Assembly (NCBI GenBank): GCA_958295765.1
Contig: CATQHB010000002.1
Coordinates: forward strand, 2,654,091-2,718,090
Direction: 5' to 3'
Length of the DNA stretch: 64,000 bases
From: an uncultured Dehalococcoidia bacterium
GTDB lineage: Bacteria > Chloroflexota > Dehalococcoidia > Lucifugimonadales > UBA3495
In this document: positions 26,484 through 34,146 of the stretch, piece by piece
Layout: every line of letters starts with the position of its first letter
Position numbering within the stretch: position 1 is the first letter of the stretch
Position numbers and translations under genes: made by a program
Notes under the pieces: generated by a model
What the model was told of the DNA's origin: nothing
Database searches by the model: none
The model's input: only the letters and a program-made list of their open reading frames with translations

Positions 26484-27227
26484 TCATGGTGGGGGGTTTT
26501 GCAGTAGCAGGAAGAACTCCCGGTTGCCCTTGTCCCCCCGGATGGGCGAGGGACACAGGTTCCGCACCCGCAAGTTCCGCTGGGCCGCCCATACAATCAT
26601 ACGCCCCAGCGTGGCGGCGTGGACTTTCGGGGCTTTGACAATCCCGCCCCGGCCTACCTGCCCCCGTTCCGCCTCAAACTGGGGCTTGACCAGGGCCAAT
26701 ACCCAGCCGCCGGGCCGGAGGTGGGCCAGCGCCGGCGGGATTACCAGGGTCAGCGATATAAAGGAAACGTCAATTACCACCAGTTCCACCGGCTCCGGCA
26801 GGTCATAGGGATAGCGGGCGTTGCACTTCTCGATGACCGCCACCCGCCCGTCCTGGCGCAGGCGGTGGTGGAGCTGCCCGTGTCCCACGTCAACGGCATA
26901 GACCCGCTGCGCCCCCCGTTGCAGCAGGCAGTCGGTAAAACCGCCGGTGGAGGCCCCTACGTCCAGAGCAATTCGGCCGGCGGCGTCCAGGCCAAAGGCG
27001 TCCAGGGCGTGGGCCAGTTTCAGCCCGCCCCGGCTGACGTAGGGCAGCCGCCCCCGCACCTCCAGCGGCGTAGTTTCCGCCAGGGGCGAGCTGGGTTTTG
27101 GCACCCGCCCGTAGGGGGCGAACACCAGCCCCTCCATAATCAATATGCGGGCCTGCTCCCGGCTTTCGGCCAAGCCCCGCTCGGCCAGCAGCAAGTCGGC
27201 CCGTAGCTTGTGCTTTCTTGGCGGCAT
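26484..27227 (-). CDS. tlyA: TlyA family rRNA ribose methyltransferase
   Basis: TlyA proteins combine an S4 RNA-binding domain with a Rossmann methyltransferase and methylate rRNA 2'-O positions (also named hemolysin A). The S4 domain is at about residues 5-62 (LRADLLLAERGLAESREQAR), and the methyltransferase begins at RIALDVGASTGGFTDCLLQRGA (about 84-105) with AVDVGHGQLHHRLR after it and FISLTLVIP further on. The length of 247 fits the family. The ATG at 27227 was chosen; GTG at 27245 would add six residues, and no clear ribosome site distinguishes them. Confidence 0.92.
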   Translation of the reverse strand: MPPRKHKLRADLLLAERGLAESREQARILIMEGLVFAPYGRVPKPSSPLAETTPLEVRGRLPYVSRGGLKLAHALDAFGLDAAGRIALDVGASTGGFTDCLLQRGAQRVYAVDVGHGQLHHRLRQDGRVAVIEKCNARYPYDLPEPVELVVIDVSFISLTLVIPPALAHLRPGGWVLALVKPQFEAERGQVGRGGIVKAPKVHAATLGRMIVWAAQRNLRVRNLCPSPIRGDKGNREFFLLLQNPPP

Positions 27228-27241
27228 AATGCTTTGTTTAT

Positions 27242-27368
27242 CCACGAAGGGGCACGAAGGGGCACGAAGGGTTTATAATTTATTTATTATAAGGGGTTAA
27301 GCGCTTGAACCAGCGACCGTCGTTTCCTACCCCTATTTCCCTTCGTGCCCCTTCGTGTCCCTTCGTGG
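27242..27368. repeat. Inverted repeat of CCACGAAGGGG units
   Basis: A 30-bp arm at 27242-27271 made of three CACGAAGGGG-like units pairs with 27339-27368 (CCCTTCGTG units), with one mismatch, around a 67-base AT-rich middle. It fills most of the gap between tlyA and the enoyl-CoA hydratase gene and resembles a miniature dispersed element. Confidence 0.7.
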
Positions 27369-27379
27369 ACAAGACAACA

Positions 27380-28180
27380 TCACTTCCCGATAAAGTTGGG
27401 TGGGCGCTTTTCCAGGAAGGCCCGGTAGCCCTCCTGGTAGTCCTGGGTGTCGAACTGGGCCAGGGGCAGGTCGGCCTCCTCCGGCGTCAGGTCGGCCAGG
27501 GCCGGCTTGGCCTGAACCTGGTTGAGGATTCGCTTGTTGACGGCGTGGGACAGGGGGGCCAAGGCGGCGATGTCGGCGGCCAGGCGGTAGGTGCAGGCGT
27601 GCAACTCCTCGGCCGGCGTTACCTGGTTGACCAGGCCAATCCGCAGCGCCTCCTCGGCCTCCAGCAGGCGGCCCGACAGCAGGATGTATAGGGCGTTGCC
27701 CTTGCCCACCAGGTTGACCAGGCCCTGCATCTCCCGGTGGCCGATGCTGATGCCCAGCCGGGCGGCGGGAATCCCCAGGCGGCTGCCGGCGGCGGCGATT
27801 CGCAAGTCGGTAGCCACCGCCAGTTCGCAGCCCCCGCCGGCGGCAAAACCTTGAATCATTGAGATGGTGGGCGTATCCATATTGGCGACGGTAGTCAACA
27901 GCCGATCCACCGCCGCATTATAGACCCGCCCCTTGGCCGAGTCGGCCCGGTACTGGTCAAAGTCGGCGATGTCCGCCCCGGCGGAGAAGGCCACCTCGCC
28001 GGCGCCGGTGATGACCACCGCGCGCACCGCCGGGTCAGCGTCCAGTTCCGCCAGCCGGTCAGCCAACTCTCCCCACATCGCATAGTTGATGGCGTTGCGC
28101 TGGCCGGGGCGGTTGATGGTGATGGTGGCGACGGGCGGCTGACATTCCACCAGAATCGGGTCAAGGGCGGTTGCAGACAT
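27380..28180 (-). CDS. Enoyl-CoA hydratase/isomerase family protein
   Basis: A 266-residue crotonase-fold protein. The oxyanion-hole segments are VAFSAGADIADFDQY (about 66-82) and IQGFAAGGGCELAVATDLRIAA (about 107-128). The first catalytic-type acid is present in the GGGCELA stretch and RLGISIGHREMQGLVNLVGKGNALYILLSG follows as in family members. It may act in beta-oxidation or branched-chain or aromatic acid breakdown; substrate unknown. The ATG has GAGGAG four bases upstream. No other fatty-acid genes adjoin it. Confidence 0.92.
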   Translation of the reverse strand: MSATALDPILVECQPPVATITINRPGQRNAINYAMWGELADRLAELDADPAVRAVVITGAGEVAFSAGADIADFDQYRADSAKGRVYNAAVDRLLTTVANMDTPTISMIQGFAAGGGCELAVATDLRIAAAGSRLGIPAARLGISIGHREMQGLVNLVGKGNALYILLSGRLLEAEEALRIGLVNQVTPAEELHACTYRLAADIAALAPLSHAVNKRILNQVQAKPALADLTPEEADLPLAQFDTQDYQEGYRAFLEKRPPNFIGK

Positions 28181-28302
28181 TTACTCCTCGCTGGGTTCCC
28201 GCCGGCGCGGGAAGGACGGGATGGATAGAAATGGGTACGAAATAGATACGAACCGGAATGACCGGGGGATAACGGGGCATAACCGGGCTGAAATCCGGCG
28301 AA

Positions 28303-28854
28303 TCAGGCAAAAAGTTCCTTGAGCGACAGTTGCCAGCCGGGGACTACGTCGGCGCCGTCCAGGGTGTCCTGCTCCGTCAGGATGACCGGGGCCTGCCCGG
28401 CGCGGCGCAGGGTTGCCGTGCGGTTGCGCGGGTTCACCAGAATCACCAACCGCGTCCCGGCGGCCAGCCAGTCGTCAACCTTCTCCTCCACCTCGGCATA
28501 GCGGTCGCCGGGCGAGATGACCTCAACGACCAAATCCGGGGCGCCGGGCCAATACCCGTCAACCCGTCCCACCGCCTCCAGCCGCTCCCGCCGGATAAAA
28601 GCGGCGTCCGGGGCGCGCACGTGGTCGGGGTCGGCGCCAATCCTGAACCCGGTCTCGGCGGCATAAACCTCGCCCAGATTATTGGCTTCTACATGGTTGA
28701 GCAACGAGCCCCCTATCCTAGCGGCCAATTTTCCGTGATAAATCCCGGCTGGTGACATCTTTCTCAATTCTCCCCGCACCAATTCGTAGCGATAGCCGTC
28801 ATCAGGCATATAAAGGAGTTCTTCCGCGGTTACCAGTTCCGTTTTAGTAGTCAT
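28303..28854 (-). CDS. Uma2 family (DUF820) putative restriction-type endonuclease
   Basis: A 183-residue protein typical of Uma2/DUF820: YELVRGELRKMSPAGIYHGKLAARIGGSLL near the N-terminus, then a PD-(D/E)XK core with RAPDAAFIRRERL, PDLVVEVISPGDRYAEVEEKVDDWLAAG (about 105-133), VILVNPRNRTATLRR and TLDGADVVPGWQLSLKELFA at the end. The family is expanded in Chloroflexota and Cyanobacteria and its physiological role is unclear. The start at 28854 follows GGGAG and removes a low-complexity Thr/Lys extension. Confidence 0.9.
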   Translation of the reverse strand: MTTKTELVTAEELLYMPDDGYRYELVRGELRKMSPAGIYHGKLAARIGGSLLNHVEANNLGEVYAAETGFRIGADPDHVRAPDAAFIRRERLEAVGRVDGYWPGAPDLVVEVISPGDRYAEVEEKVDDWLAAGTRLVILVNPRNRTATLRRAGQAPVILTEQDTLDGADVVPGWQLSLKELFA

Positions 28855-29289
28855 AGTCGGCGCTCCCGGTGTAGTGGTATTGCCGATGGGTTTGATGGTA
28901 GCCTTGCCGGTGGCCTTGATAGTTGTATCTGCTTGCGTGCAATGTATCACCGCCGGGCTGGTGGGCGCAAGATGCCGGCGTCAGCGGGCCGGGTAGGTGC
29001 CAAGTCTGCGCCAAGAACAAAATCTGCTCAGGATGAGCGGGGAGAGGCAGCACCCGGCTTGGCGCCTACCCCGGCTGACCGGGGCGGTGGCGTTTAATTT
29101 CTGGCCTTTTCCCAAAATAAACCGGAATTAACCCTGCCGGATGGCTTGCCCAGAACCGGGTTAGACCTTATTATACAGCAGAGCAATCTCGCCAAATCGG
29201 GCGTTAGGCGGCCCGCCCGGGGCCGGTCATACCAGCGCCCGGCGTTTAATGACTCTGACTCTAATCTCGATTCGGTGGAGCGGCGTAAG

Positions 29290-30261
29290 ATGAAAGCAGC
29301 CAGGTTGGTAGGCCCGAAGCAGTTCGATTTCATAGATTTGGATATGCCCCAGGCCGGCGATGGTCAATGCCTGATTAAGCTGGAACGGGTTTCGGTTTGC
29401 GGCAGCGACATCCGGCACGGCTACGGGCCGATTGAACCGGAGGAGAATTACCCGATGCCCCCCGGCCGGCCCTGCCATGAGTTGGCCGGCGTCATCGTGG
29501 AAAGCCGCACCGACGCCTATCACGAAGGGCAGCGGGTTATCGTCATCCCGGAGCGGGGCACCGGCGGCCTGATGGAGTACCTGGTTTCCCACCCCGGCCG
29601 GATGATTCTGCTGCCCGACGAGGGGCCGCTGGACGAATGGGTGATGTGCCAGCCGCCGGGAACCGTCCTCTATTCCTGCAAGCGGATGGACACCCTGCTG
29701 CAAAAGAACGTCCTGGTGCTGGGCCAGGGCAGCATCGGCCTCAGCTTTACTATGCTGACCTCCCGGATGGGGGCGCGCAGCGTCATCGGCGTTGACCCCC
29801 TGGACTACCGGCTGGACAAGGCCCGGGAAATGGGGGCCACCCACGTCGTCAACCCGGACCGGGACAACCTGACCGAGGCGGTGCAGGAAATTACCCGGGG
29901 CGCCGGCCCCGACATCGTGGTGGAGGCCGCCGGCTACCCGGACACCTTCAACATCGCCTTCCAGCAGGTGCGGCAGTTCGGCACCGTCATTCTCTTTGGC
30001 ATCCAGAGCGACCAGTACGTGCCGGTGGAGCATAACCTGCTGATGGAAAAGCAGCCGACCATTTTCCCCACCACCGGCGCCCGCAGCCTCGACCCCATCA
30101 GCCAGATTCAGGACCTGGTGGGCCTGCGGGAACGGGGCTGGTGCGAGCCGGCCCAACTGATTACCCACCGCCTGCCCTTTTCCGAGGTGCAGACCGCCTA
30201 CGATATGTACGAACAGCGGCAGGACAACATCATCAAGGTGGTGATGGACATTAACCAGTAA
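29290..30261 (+). CDS. Medium-chain dehydrogenase/reductase (zinc alcohol dehydrogenase-like)
   Basis: A 323-residue NAD(P)-dependent oxidoreductase. The N-terminal GroES-like domain has VSVCGSDIRHG (Cys and Asp of a catalytic zinc site, about 34-44) and GRPCHELAGVIVES (about 57-70), and the Rossmann domain has VLVLGQGSIGLSFTML (about 141-156) with IGVDPLDYRLDKAREMGATHVVNP. The four-cysteine structural zinc lobe of classical alcohol dehydrogenases is missing. It resembles threonine or sorbitol dehydrogenase-like enzymes, but the substrate cannot be told. The ATG at 29290 is chosen over an open frame to 29146 because MKAARLV is the usual family start. Confidence 0.88.
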   Translation: MKAARLVGPKQFDFIDLDMPQAGDGQCLIKLERVSVCGSDIRHGYGPIEPEENYPMPPGRPCHELAGVIVESRTDAYHEGQRVIVIPERGTGGLMEYLVSHPGRMILLPDEGPLDEWVMCQPPGTVLYSCKRMDTLLQKNVLVLGQGSIGLSFTMLTSRMGARSVIGVDPLDYRLDKAREMGATHVVNPDRDNLTEAVQEITRGAGPDIVVEAAGYPDTFNIAFQQVRQFGTVILFGIQSDQYVPVEHNLLMEKQPTIFPTTGARSLDPISQIQDLVGLRERGWCEPAQLITHRLPFSEVQTAYDMYEQRQDNIIKVVMDINQ

Positions 30262-30404
30262 GCAGCCGGTAATATCCCGCCGGCATTGCGCCGGCGGGGC
30301 AGTTCCGCTCGTAGTGAGCCGGTCTAACCGCAAACCCTGGCACCTTCAACCGCCTCCGGGCGCGGGGGTAAAGCAACATCAGCAGAACACCGGAGAAACC
30401 GGCG

Positions 30405-31295
30405 ATGAAAGCGTCTAACCATTCAGGAAGTGAGACGGTGGGGCCAGCCTCATCAAACATCAAAATGGTCAAGGAAAACCTGGCTCTGTCCATTGCTTTG
30501 TGGGCGGCGGCGCAACGGGGGTCAATCACCGCCGCCTATGTCCCGGGCAAAACCGATTTCAAGGCCCTGACCGACGAAACGGTGGAGGTGGACACCCCCC
30601 TGGAGTTGCGGGACAACAAGGAATTGGTGCGCTGCGTCAGCAACCAGATCCGGGGCGCCTTTGCCTTCTCCGCCATCCAGACCTACCGTTCCCTGGAATC
30701 CACCTACACCGGCTCACCCCTGCAAGAACCGGACCCGGACTTGAAGGCGGCCCGTTGCGCCTTTTACCTCTTGAACAACACGATGAGCCGCGACCTGCTG
30801 GCGCCGGTCTGGATTTGCCCGCCGGACTATCGCCACCGCTTTGAGGTTCGGGAAGTGCCTTTCACCCTGGACGCCTCGGCCCTGGACGGCAAGGAGGTTT
30901 TCTGGGACGATTTTGGCGGCCTGCAACGCTACATGGCCCTGCTGGAGTATTGCAGCGACCGGGTGGCCCAGGTTTCCGCGCCGGAGGAGGACGCCCCGCC
31001 GGAGCCGGAGGGAGCGGCGGAATCGGGGGCGGAACTGCCGCCGGCTCGCCCCGGTGAGTTGGCGCAAATGAGCGCCGTACCCGATTTTATCTCCGCCCGT
31101 TGCCTGGTCGGAGAGGAGGCCCGGATAATCGCCAAGGATTTCTACCAGGCTTACAGCGACTGGTGCCGGGAATTGGGCCGGGAACCGCTGCCGCAGCGCA
31201 GTTTCGGGATGCAGCTAACCGCCCTGGGTTTCCAGCGGCGGCGGCGGGGCAAGGGCCGCCACTGGTGGACTGGCGTGGGCCTGATTGGCCCCTGA
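30405..31295 (+). CDS. Unrecognised protein with phage-primase-type C-terminal winged helix
   Basis: The 296-residue product is not a protein I recognise as a whole. Its last 70 residues (FISARCLVGEEARIIAKDFY through YSDWCRELGREPLPQRSFG to GRHWWTGVGL) closely resemble the winged-helix end of P4/D5-type phage and plasmid primase-helicases (Pox_D5-like pattern: residues for a YxxYxxWC helix, Gly-Phe and a final WxGxGL). The upstream 225 residues contain no Walker motifs, so helicase and primase domains are absent. Residues 187-220 form a Pro/Glu-rich linker. It could be a domesticated remnant of a mobile-element primase or a DNA-binding regulator. The start is uncertain; several ATGs are in frame. 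Confidence 0.55.
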   Translation: MKASNHSGSETVGPASSNIKMVKENLALSIALWAAAQRGSITAAYVPGKTDFKALTDETVEVDTPLELRDNKELVRCVSNQIRGAFAFSAIQTYRSLESTYTGSPLQEPDPDLKAARCAFYLLNNTMSRDLLAPVWICPPDYRHRFEVREVPFTLDASALDGKEVFWDDFGGLQRYMALLEYCSDRVAQVSAPEEDAPPEPEGAAESGAELPPARPGELAQMSAVPDFISARCLVGEEARIIAKDFYQAYSDWCRELGREPLPQRSFGMQLTALGFQRRRRGKGRHWWTGVGLIGP

Positions 31296-31799
31296 TACCC
31301 GGCGGCCCGGCCGGCGTAGTAGTAGGCGCAGTAGCAGCGGTATTCTCAACACAAGTTGGTTTTCTGGCATTGATATTCCGGCCCGAATACCCCAACGGCC
31401 GGTAGGGGCGGGTTGGTAACCCGTCCGGCCCGCAATGGCAGAATCATTTGGGTAACGGAGACAGCGTATCCGATACATCCTTGCGCCGAACCAGGGCGGG
31501 TTATAAACCCGCCTCTACAATGCACTAGAGACGGGCCGGTATTCTCAACCCTAGTTGGTTTTCTGGCCCGAATACCCCAACGGCCGGTAGGGGCGGGTTT
31601 GCAACCCGCCCGGCCCGCAACGGCAGAGTCATTTGGGTAACGGAGACAGCGTATCCGATATATCCTTACACCGAACTTGGCACCGGAACCTGGGCGGGTT
31701 ATAAACCCGCCCCTACAATCCCCTAGAGACGGGTAAGGAACACCAAAGCGTGTTGAGAATACCGTAGCAGCCGGATAGAAACGGGCGGGAGGTTCCGCT
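31296..31799. repeat. Two tandem composite repeats before the MmgE/PrpD gene
   Basis: No gene is seen. Two copies of an approximately 190-bp unit (near 31340-31530 and 31535-31730) share GTTGGTTTTCTGGC, CCCCAACGGCCGGTAGGGGC, GGTAACGGAGACAGCGTATC and paired GGGCGGGT arms. GGAGG at 31789-31793 is the ribosome site of the next gene. Confidence 0.75.
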
Positions 31800-33221
31800 A
31801 TGGCAGCAGATTACCTGGATAAGCTGGCCGAGTTTGTAGCAACTACCCGCCTGGAGGATTGGCCGGCCGCCACTATTGCGGCGGCCAAAGATGTGGCCCT
31901 GGACACCATCGGCGTCATCCTGGCCGGCAGCCGAATCCCGGAGAACGCCAACTTTGCCCGGTTAGCCGCCACCATGAGCGGCCCCGGCCACGCCACCTTG
32001 TTCGGAAATATCCCCGAATCCGCTCAAGACAATACCCACCAACCCGCTCATGGTGAGCTTGTCGAACCACCACCGCCAAAGGTACAGCCCCTCTTTGCCG
32101 CCCTGGTCAACGCCACCGCCGGCGTCGCCCTGGAACTGGACGAGGGTAGTCGCCGGGGCGGGGGGCATCCCTCAATCCACGTAACGCCGGGGGCGATTGC
32201 CGTTGCCGAGGAACAGGACGCCTCAGGCCAGGCGGCTTTGGCGGCGATTATTGTCGGCTACGAAGTAACTTCCCGCATCGGTTCCGGCGTTAGGGCCAGG
32301 GCCGAGGTTCACTCGCACGGCACTTGGGGGACGATTGGCGCGGCGGCGGCCACCGCCCGGCTATTGGGCTTTGACGCCGCCCACACCCGCCAGGCGCTGA
32401 ACCTGGCGATGTCGATGAGTCCGGCCAACACCTGGACGCCCTGCCTGGAGGGAGCCACCATCCGCAACCTCTATCCCGGCCGCTCCGGGTTTCAGGGCAT
32501 TATGGCAGCCCACCTGGTCAACTGCGGGTTCACCGGGGTGCAGGACGGCCCCGCCGACCTTTACAACGGCATCCTGGGGGAGGGCTTTGACCCGGCGGCG
32601 GTAATGGACGGTTGGGGCGCCACCGGGCCGGCCGGCCCCTTGCGGATTGAGCAAAACTATTTCAAGTATCACGCCTGCTGCCTTTACAATCATCCCGTAC
32701 TGGACGCGGCCCTGGCCTTGCAGGAACAGCACGGCTTTGCGGCGGCGGCCGTCGCCCAAGTCCGGGTAACCGCGCCGCCCATCGTGCAGTTGATGACCAA
32801 CCCGGCGCCGGATAATATGCTTTCGGCCAAGTTTTCCATTCCCTACGCCCTGGCCGCCGCCCTGACCTACGGCGATACCGGCCCGGCGGCCTTTTACCCG
32901 GAGCGGGTGGCGGACCCGGCGGTCAACGCCCTGGCCCGGCGGGTGGCGGTAATCGCCGACCCGGAAATGAGTATGCGCCGCTACGACTACCCGGCGGCAA
33001 TCGTGTCCCTGACCCTGCAAGACGGGCGGGTGCTGGAGGAACGGGCCACCGCCCACTACGGCGACAGCCCCAACCCCCGGCCCCGTCAGGAACTGGTGGA
33101 CAAGTTCACCGCCCTGGCAACCCCAACCCTGGGCAAAGACCGGACGGCCCAGGTAATAGCGGCGGTGGGCCGGCTGGAAAAGCTGAGCAGCATCCGGGAG
33201 TTGACCGCCCTGTTGGGGTGA
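31800..33221 (+). CDS. MmgE/PrpD family protein with in-frame repeat insertion
   Basis: The 473-residue protein belongs to the MmgE/PrpD family (2-methylcitrate dehydratase, cis-aconitate decarboxylase relatives). Family signatures are AAKDVALDTIGVILAG (about 25-40), ALVNATAGVALELDEGSRRGGGHPS (about 101-125), SHGTWGTIGAAAATARLLGF and FKYHACCLYNHPVLDA. Between GNIPES and the AALVNAT motif, residues 78-95 include HQPAHGELVEP, the exact translation of the dispersed CCGCTCATGGTGAGC repeat found in many intergenic sites here. It has inserted in a variable loop without breaking the frame. The start ATG has GGAGG seven bases upstream. The substrate is unknown. Confidence 0.9.
   Translation: MAADYLDKLAEFVATTRLEDWPAATIAAAKDVALDTIGVILAGSRIPENANFARLAATMSGPGHATLFGNIPESAQDNTHQPAHGELVEPPPPKVQPLFAALVNATAGVALELDEGSRRGGGHPSIHVTPGAIAVAEEQDASGQAALAAIIVGYEVTSRIGSGVRARAEVHSHGTWGTIGAAAATARLLGFDAAHTRQALNLAMSMSPANTWTPCLEGATIRNLYPGRSGFQGIMAAHLVNCGFTGVQDGPADLYNGILGEGFDPAAVMDGWGATGPAGPLRIEQNYFKYHACCLYNHPVLDAALALQEQHGFAAAAVAQVRVTAPPIVQLMTNPAPDNMLSAKFSIPYALAAALTYGDTGPAAFYPERVADPAVNALARRVAVIADPEMSMRRYDYPAAIVSLTLQDGRVLEERATAHYGDSPNPRPRQELVDKFTALATPTLGKDRTAQVIAAVGRLEKLSSIRELTALLG
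32041..32068 (+). repeat. Dispersed repeat arm inside the MmgE/PrpD coding region
   Basis: The bases ACCCGCTCATGGTGAGCTTG followed by TCGAACCA match the family otherwise confined here to intergenic DNA (for example 217-241 and 44596-44620). It keeps the reading frame and encodes PAHGELVEP. Confidence 0.85.
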
Positions 33222-34146
33222 AGGGGATTGGGGTAGCCGGCTACGCCGGTTTGGTACTCCCAACATTCGTTAGTATTTCTTGCTAGGCTACACCTCCTTT
33301 GCCGGAACGTGGGCGGGTTACAAACCCGCCCCTACCTGATGCAAATACCCTCCACTTTAGGCAATCACACTTTAATCAAGCAACCCCGGCAACCGTCGTT
33401 CCGGCGAAAGCCGGAATCCAGGAAATCCTCAGGGAAAAGATCGTGCCGGCTACCGAAGGTTCTGGATTCCGGCTTTCGCCGGAACGACGGGTTTATGGTG
33501 CGATTGCCTTGGCAAGGTGTCGGGGCCGATTGCCCCTCCGGGTACTCCCCACATTTGTTGGCATTACCGCCGGGTAGGGGCGGGTTTGTAACCCGCCCGA
33601 CGTTCAACGACCAAGACCGTCCGGTAAACCGGTTTGCCATAGTTGAACCGTTCTTGCGCTCAGGACAGGGCGGGTTTGAAACCCGCCCCTACCCAGATGA
33701 AAGTATCATCCTCTCAAGGCAATCGCATTTTAACTATGGCAACCCAAGCAACCACCCAAGGCAACCGTCGTTCCGGCGAAAGCCGGAATCCAGGAAATCC
33801 TACGGGAAAAGAGCGTGCCGGCTACCGAAGGTTCTGGATTCCGGCTTGCGCCGGAACGACGGTTTTATGGTGTGATTGCCCTGGCAAGGTGTCGGGGCCG
33901 GTTGCCCCTCCGGGTATTCCCCCCACTTGTTGGCATCACCACCGGGTAGGGGCGGGTTTGTAACCCGCCAGACGTTCAAGGGCCAAGACCGTCCGGTAAA
34001 CCGGTGGTCATAGATAACCTGTTCCGGCACCCAAGAAAGGGGCGGCTTTTGCAACCCGCCCCTACTTTAGTAATCCTATTCTAGCCAATTGAACCCCGCC
34101 CCGGCGTTAGTCAACTTGCGTTGACTCCACCGGGCGGCTCCCGGGC
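33222..34146. repeat. Convergent intergenic repeat block
   Basis: This gap between convergent genes holds two full palindromic elements at 33393-33490 and 33765-33862 and paired GGGCGGGT arms repeated at about 33310, 33575, 33668, 33945 and 34040. A composite unit of roughly 370 bp (GGCAAGGTGTCGGGGCCG, then CCGGGTAGGGGCGGGTTTG, then AAGACCGTCCGGTAAACCGG) is present twice. No gene is seen. Confidence 0.8.
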
